A DNA stretch of 64,000 nt from Croceibacterium selenioxidans (GTDB lineage: Bacteria > Pseudomonadota > Alphaproteobacteria > Sphingomonadales > Sphingomonadaceae), in NCBI RefSeq assembly GCF_018599195.1, contig NZ_JAHFVK010000002.1:876001-940000 (forward strand), read 5' to 3'. Within the stretch, counting starts at the first letter, position 1; every line of letters starts with the position of its first letter. The notes under the pieces were generated by a model, which worked only from the letters and a program-made list of their open reading frames with translations, was not told the origin of the DNA and ran no database searches. Positions 61,899 to 64,000 of the stretch are shown here, piece after piece. Both the position numbers and the translations under genes were made by a program.

Positions 61899-63197
61899 TT
61901 ATACCGCTGCAGTTTCGCGTTCGATCTCGCGCCAACCGATATCACGACGGCAGAAACCCGTCGGGAAATCGAGCGCATCGACGGCGCGATAGGCGGCATC
62001 TTGGGCCTCAGCGACGCTGTCACCCTGCGCGGTCACGTTGAGCACGCGCCCGCCATTGGCCACCAGCCGTCCCTCCGCATCGAGCGCGGTCCCCGCATGG
62101 AAGACTTTCGCCCCTGCCGCCTCGGCAACCTCGATATTCGCGATTCGTCCGCCTTTCGCCGGCGTTCCCGGATAGCCGTCCGCCGCCATCACCACGGTCA
62201 GCGCCTTCTTGGTCGAGAACTGCGGAGCCGGCAGCGCTCCGAGGCTGTAGTTGGCACAGGCGAGCAGGTATTCGCCAAGATCGCTTTGCAGTCGCATCAT
62301 CAGGACCTGGCATTCGGGATCGCCGAAGCGGCAGTTGTATTCGACCAGCTTGGGACCCTCGCTCGTCAACATGAGCCCTGCGTAGAGTACGCCAGCGTAG
62401 GGCGTGCCTTCGTCGGCCAGGGTCTTGACGGTCGGAGCCACGATCTTGCTCAGGACTTCTCCACGCATGTCGGACGTCAGCACCCGCGCGGGGCTGTAAG
62501 CGCCCATGCCGCCGGTATTGGGGCCCGTGTCGCCATCGCCGACGCGCTTATGATCCTGTGCACTCCCGAACGGGACGATGACGGCGCCGTCGGTAAGGGC
62601 GAAGAAGCTCACTTCCTCGCCCTCCATGAATTCCTCGATCACGACTTCCGCGCCAGCCTGGCCGAACGAACCGCCGAACATGTCGTCGAGCGCGGCTTCC
62701 GCCTCCGCCCGATCCTGCGCGATCACTACGCCCTTGCCCGCCGCGAGGCCGTCGGCCTTGAGCACGTAGGGGGCGGCAAAGCGATCGAGCGCCTCCACCG
62801 CCTGTTCCAGCGAGGTGGTGCGGACATAGCCCGCGGTGGGAATGCCGGCGCGCTCGCACAGGTCCTTGGTGAAACCCTTGCTGCCTTCGAGCTGGGCTGC
62901 CGCCTGCGAGGGCCCGAACACCGCGAAGCCTGCCGCCCGCAGCGAATCGGACAACCCGTCCACCAAGGGCAATTCGGGCCCGATCACCACCAGGCCGATG
63001 CCCTGCTCGGTACAGAAGGCGACTACCTGGGCGTGGTTGGAGAGGTCGAGCGGAACCAGCGTGGCGTGTTGGGCAACGCCCGGATTTCCGGGGGATGCAT
63101 AGAGCGTGCCGCCGTTTTCCGCGATCAGCCGGGATTGCGCGAGCTTCCATGCCAGCGCATGTTCGCGTCCGCCCGATCCAATCAGCAGGATGTTCAT
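61899..63197 (-). CDS. purD: phosphoribosylamine--glycine ligase
   Basis: This 432-aa ATP-grasp enzyme makes GAR in purine synthesis. The N-terminus [74 protein letters not shown] and [14 protein letters not shown] are all diagnostic. The ATG at 63197 is preceded by AAGGAAGG. Its start codon overlaps the divergent xseA start, sharing the CATG at 63195-63198. Confidence 0.97.
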   Translation of the reverse strand: MNILLIGSGGREHALAWKLAQSRLIAENGGTLYASPGNPGVAQHATLVPLDLSNHAQVVAFCTEQGIGLVVIGPELPLVDGLSDSLRAAGFAVFGPSQAAAQLEGSKGFTKDLCERAGIPTAGYVRTTSLEQAVEALDRFAAPYVLKADGLAAGKGVVIAQDRAEAEAALDDMFGGSFGQAGAEVVIEEFMEGEEVSFFALTDGAVIVPFGSAQDHKRVGDGDTGPNTGGMGAYSPARVLTSDMRGEVLSKIVAPTVKTLADEGTPYAGVLYAGLMLTSEGPKLVEYNCRFGDPECQVLMMRLQSDLGEYLLACANYSLGALPAPQFSTKKALTVVMAADGYPGTPAKGGRIANIEVAEAAGAKVFHAGTALDAEGRLVANGGRVLNVTAQGDSVAEAQDAAYRAVDALDFPTGFCRRDIGWREIERETAAV

Positions 63198-64000
63198 GCC
63201 CGGCCCTTCCTTCAATGACGATGATGCCCCCGCCGGCGGGCTGGTAGCCAAGGGGCAGCCCGGGGACAACGCTGCGCCGCTCTCGATCACCGAGATTTCG
63301 AATATTTTGAAGCGTACGGTCGAGGATCGCTTCGGTTTCGTGCGGCTGCGCGGGGAACTCTCTGGTGTCAAGCGCGCCGCCTCCGGCCACCTTTACTGCA
63401 GCCTCAAGGATGAAGGTGCAGTGATCGACGGTGTCATGTGGCGTGGCGGAGCGCAGCGGCTGGGGTTTGTGCCCGAGGACGGCATCGAAGTCGTCGCCAC
63501 GGGCAAGCTGACCACTTACCCGGGCCGGTCGAAGTACCAAATCGTCATCGAAGCGATGGAAGTTGCCGGCGAAGGCGCGTTGCTCGCGCTGCTCGAGAAA
63601 ACCCGCCGGCGGCTTGAGGCGGAAGGCCTTTTCGCCGCGGAGCGCAAGCGCCGTCTGCCGTTCCTGCCGCGGACGATCGGCGTGATCACCTCACCCACCG
63701 GGGCGGTAATCCGCGACATTCTGCATCGCTTGGCGGATCGCTTCCCGAGCCAGGTTCTCGTCTGGCCGGTGCTCGTTCAGGGACAGGGTGCGGCCGAACA
63801 AGTGGCCAATGCCGTCGTCGGCTTCGGCGCTTTGCCCGAGAACGGCCCGATCCCGCGGCCCGATTTGTTGATAGTCGCCCGCGGTGGAGGCTCGATCGAA
63901 GACTTGTGGTCCTTCAACGAGGAGATCGTGGTCCGCGCCATCGCCGCATCGCCGATTCCGGTGATCAGCGCCGTAGGACACGAGACCGATACGACGCTGG
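63196..64000 (+). CDS. xseA: exodeoxyribonuclease VII large subunit, 5' part (runs off window)
   Basis: The first 268 codons of XseA, the large subunit that degrades single-stranded DNA with XseB. The ATG at 63196 gives [20 protein letters not shown] and then [20 protein letters not shown], the OB-fold region ([21 protein letters not shown]) and the catalytic-domain start ending at [18 protein letters not shown] lies 8 bp before the ATG. The 3' part lies beyond the window. Confidence 0.95.
   Translation, partial: MPGPSFNDDDAPAGGLVAKGQPGDNAAPLSITEISNILKRTVEDRFGFVRLRGELSGVKRAASGHLYCSLKDEGAVIDGVMWRGGAQRLGFVPEDGIEVVATGKLTTYPGRSKYQIVIEAMEVAGEGALLALLEKTRRRLEAEGLFAAERKRRLPFLPRTIGVITSPTGAVIRDILHRLADRFPSQVLVWPVLVQGQGAAEQVANAVVGFGALPENGPIPRPDLLIVARGGGSIEDLWSFNEEIVVRAIAASPIPVISAVGHETDTTL

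Overview
The window is a gene-dense, GC-rich bacterial chromosome segment with about 73 protein genes and no mobile elements. Gene content points to the alphaproteobacterial order Sphingomonadales, probably Erythrobacteraceae. The supporting evidence is protein families and gene order typical of that group (fdxA-carD, DUF2807 and UrcA proteins, DUF4402 pilin, DUF6489, a PopZ-family polar organiser) and an alphaproteobacterial origin neighbourhood. No 16S or other strict marker is present, so the genus is an inference.

Left arm (0-21 kb). After the fdxA tail and carD come two tandem DUF2807 surface proteins, a small lipoprotein, tsaC, a DUF815 ATPase, a sorbosone-dehydrogenase-like enzyme and free-methionine sulfoxide reductase. 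A three-gene chaperone-usher pilus locus follows (DUF4402 pilin, PapD-like chaperone, 902-aa usher). Next is the segregation and tRNA-modification block DUF6489-mnmE-mnmG-rsmG-parA-parB, which carries three parS sites. Then come a dienelactone hydrolase, rho, hemJ and hemE. Genes from the pilus locus to hemE run almost entirely on the minus strand.

Origin (about 20.93-21.23 kb). The gap between hemE and the PPDK/PEP-synthase regulator gene is 300 bp. It has an AT-rich tract, two near-consensus DnaA boxes and four GANTC sites. In Caulobacter and Rickettsia the chromosome origin lies in this same gap. Gene direction switches to plus at this point and the parS sites lie 5-8 kb away, so it is very likely oriC.

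Right arm (21-64 kb). ppsR-maf-aroE-coaE-dnaQ is a tight plus-strand run, followed by hpf, ptsN, a thioesterase, DUF1491, a cell-wall hydrolase and xthA. A minus-strand group contains erpA, a CBS protein, a ferredoxin, popZ, tolC and a truncated PCMT-like gene. Next are class I fumarase, a LytS/LytTR two-component pair, urcA, a diacylglycerol-kinase-like protein, a phosphoesterase, a DUF4239 protein and an unusual membrane-integrated winged-helix regulator. Then come rplM-rpsI, ctaA-cutA, merC, a thiS-thiG fusion, an acyl-CoA ligase, gamma-glutamyltransferase and pyrD. A complete iscR-sufB-DUF559-sufC-sufD-sufS-sufT-sufA iron-sulfur operon follows, and the window closes with a helical-repeat protein, a lipoprotein, an EI24 protein, adenosine kinase, GNAT and PRODH-like proteins, purD and the start of xseA.

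How the parts relate: most of the window is core housekeeping near the origin (replication, segregation, haem, Fe-S assembly, nucleotide and cofactor synthesis). The least ordinary parts are the pilus locus with a repeated upstream motif, the DUF559 protein inside the suf operon, the thiS-thiG fusion, an orphan terminator that suggests a small RNA before iscR, the PCMT-like protein lacking core motifs, and the divergent purD/xseA pair whose start codons overlap.
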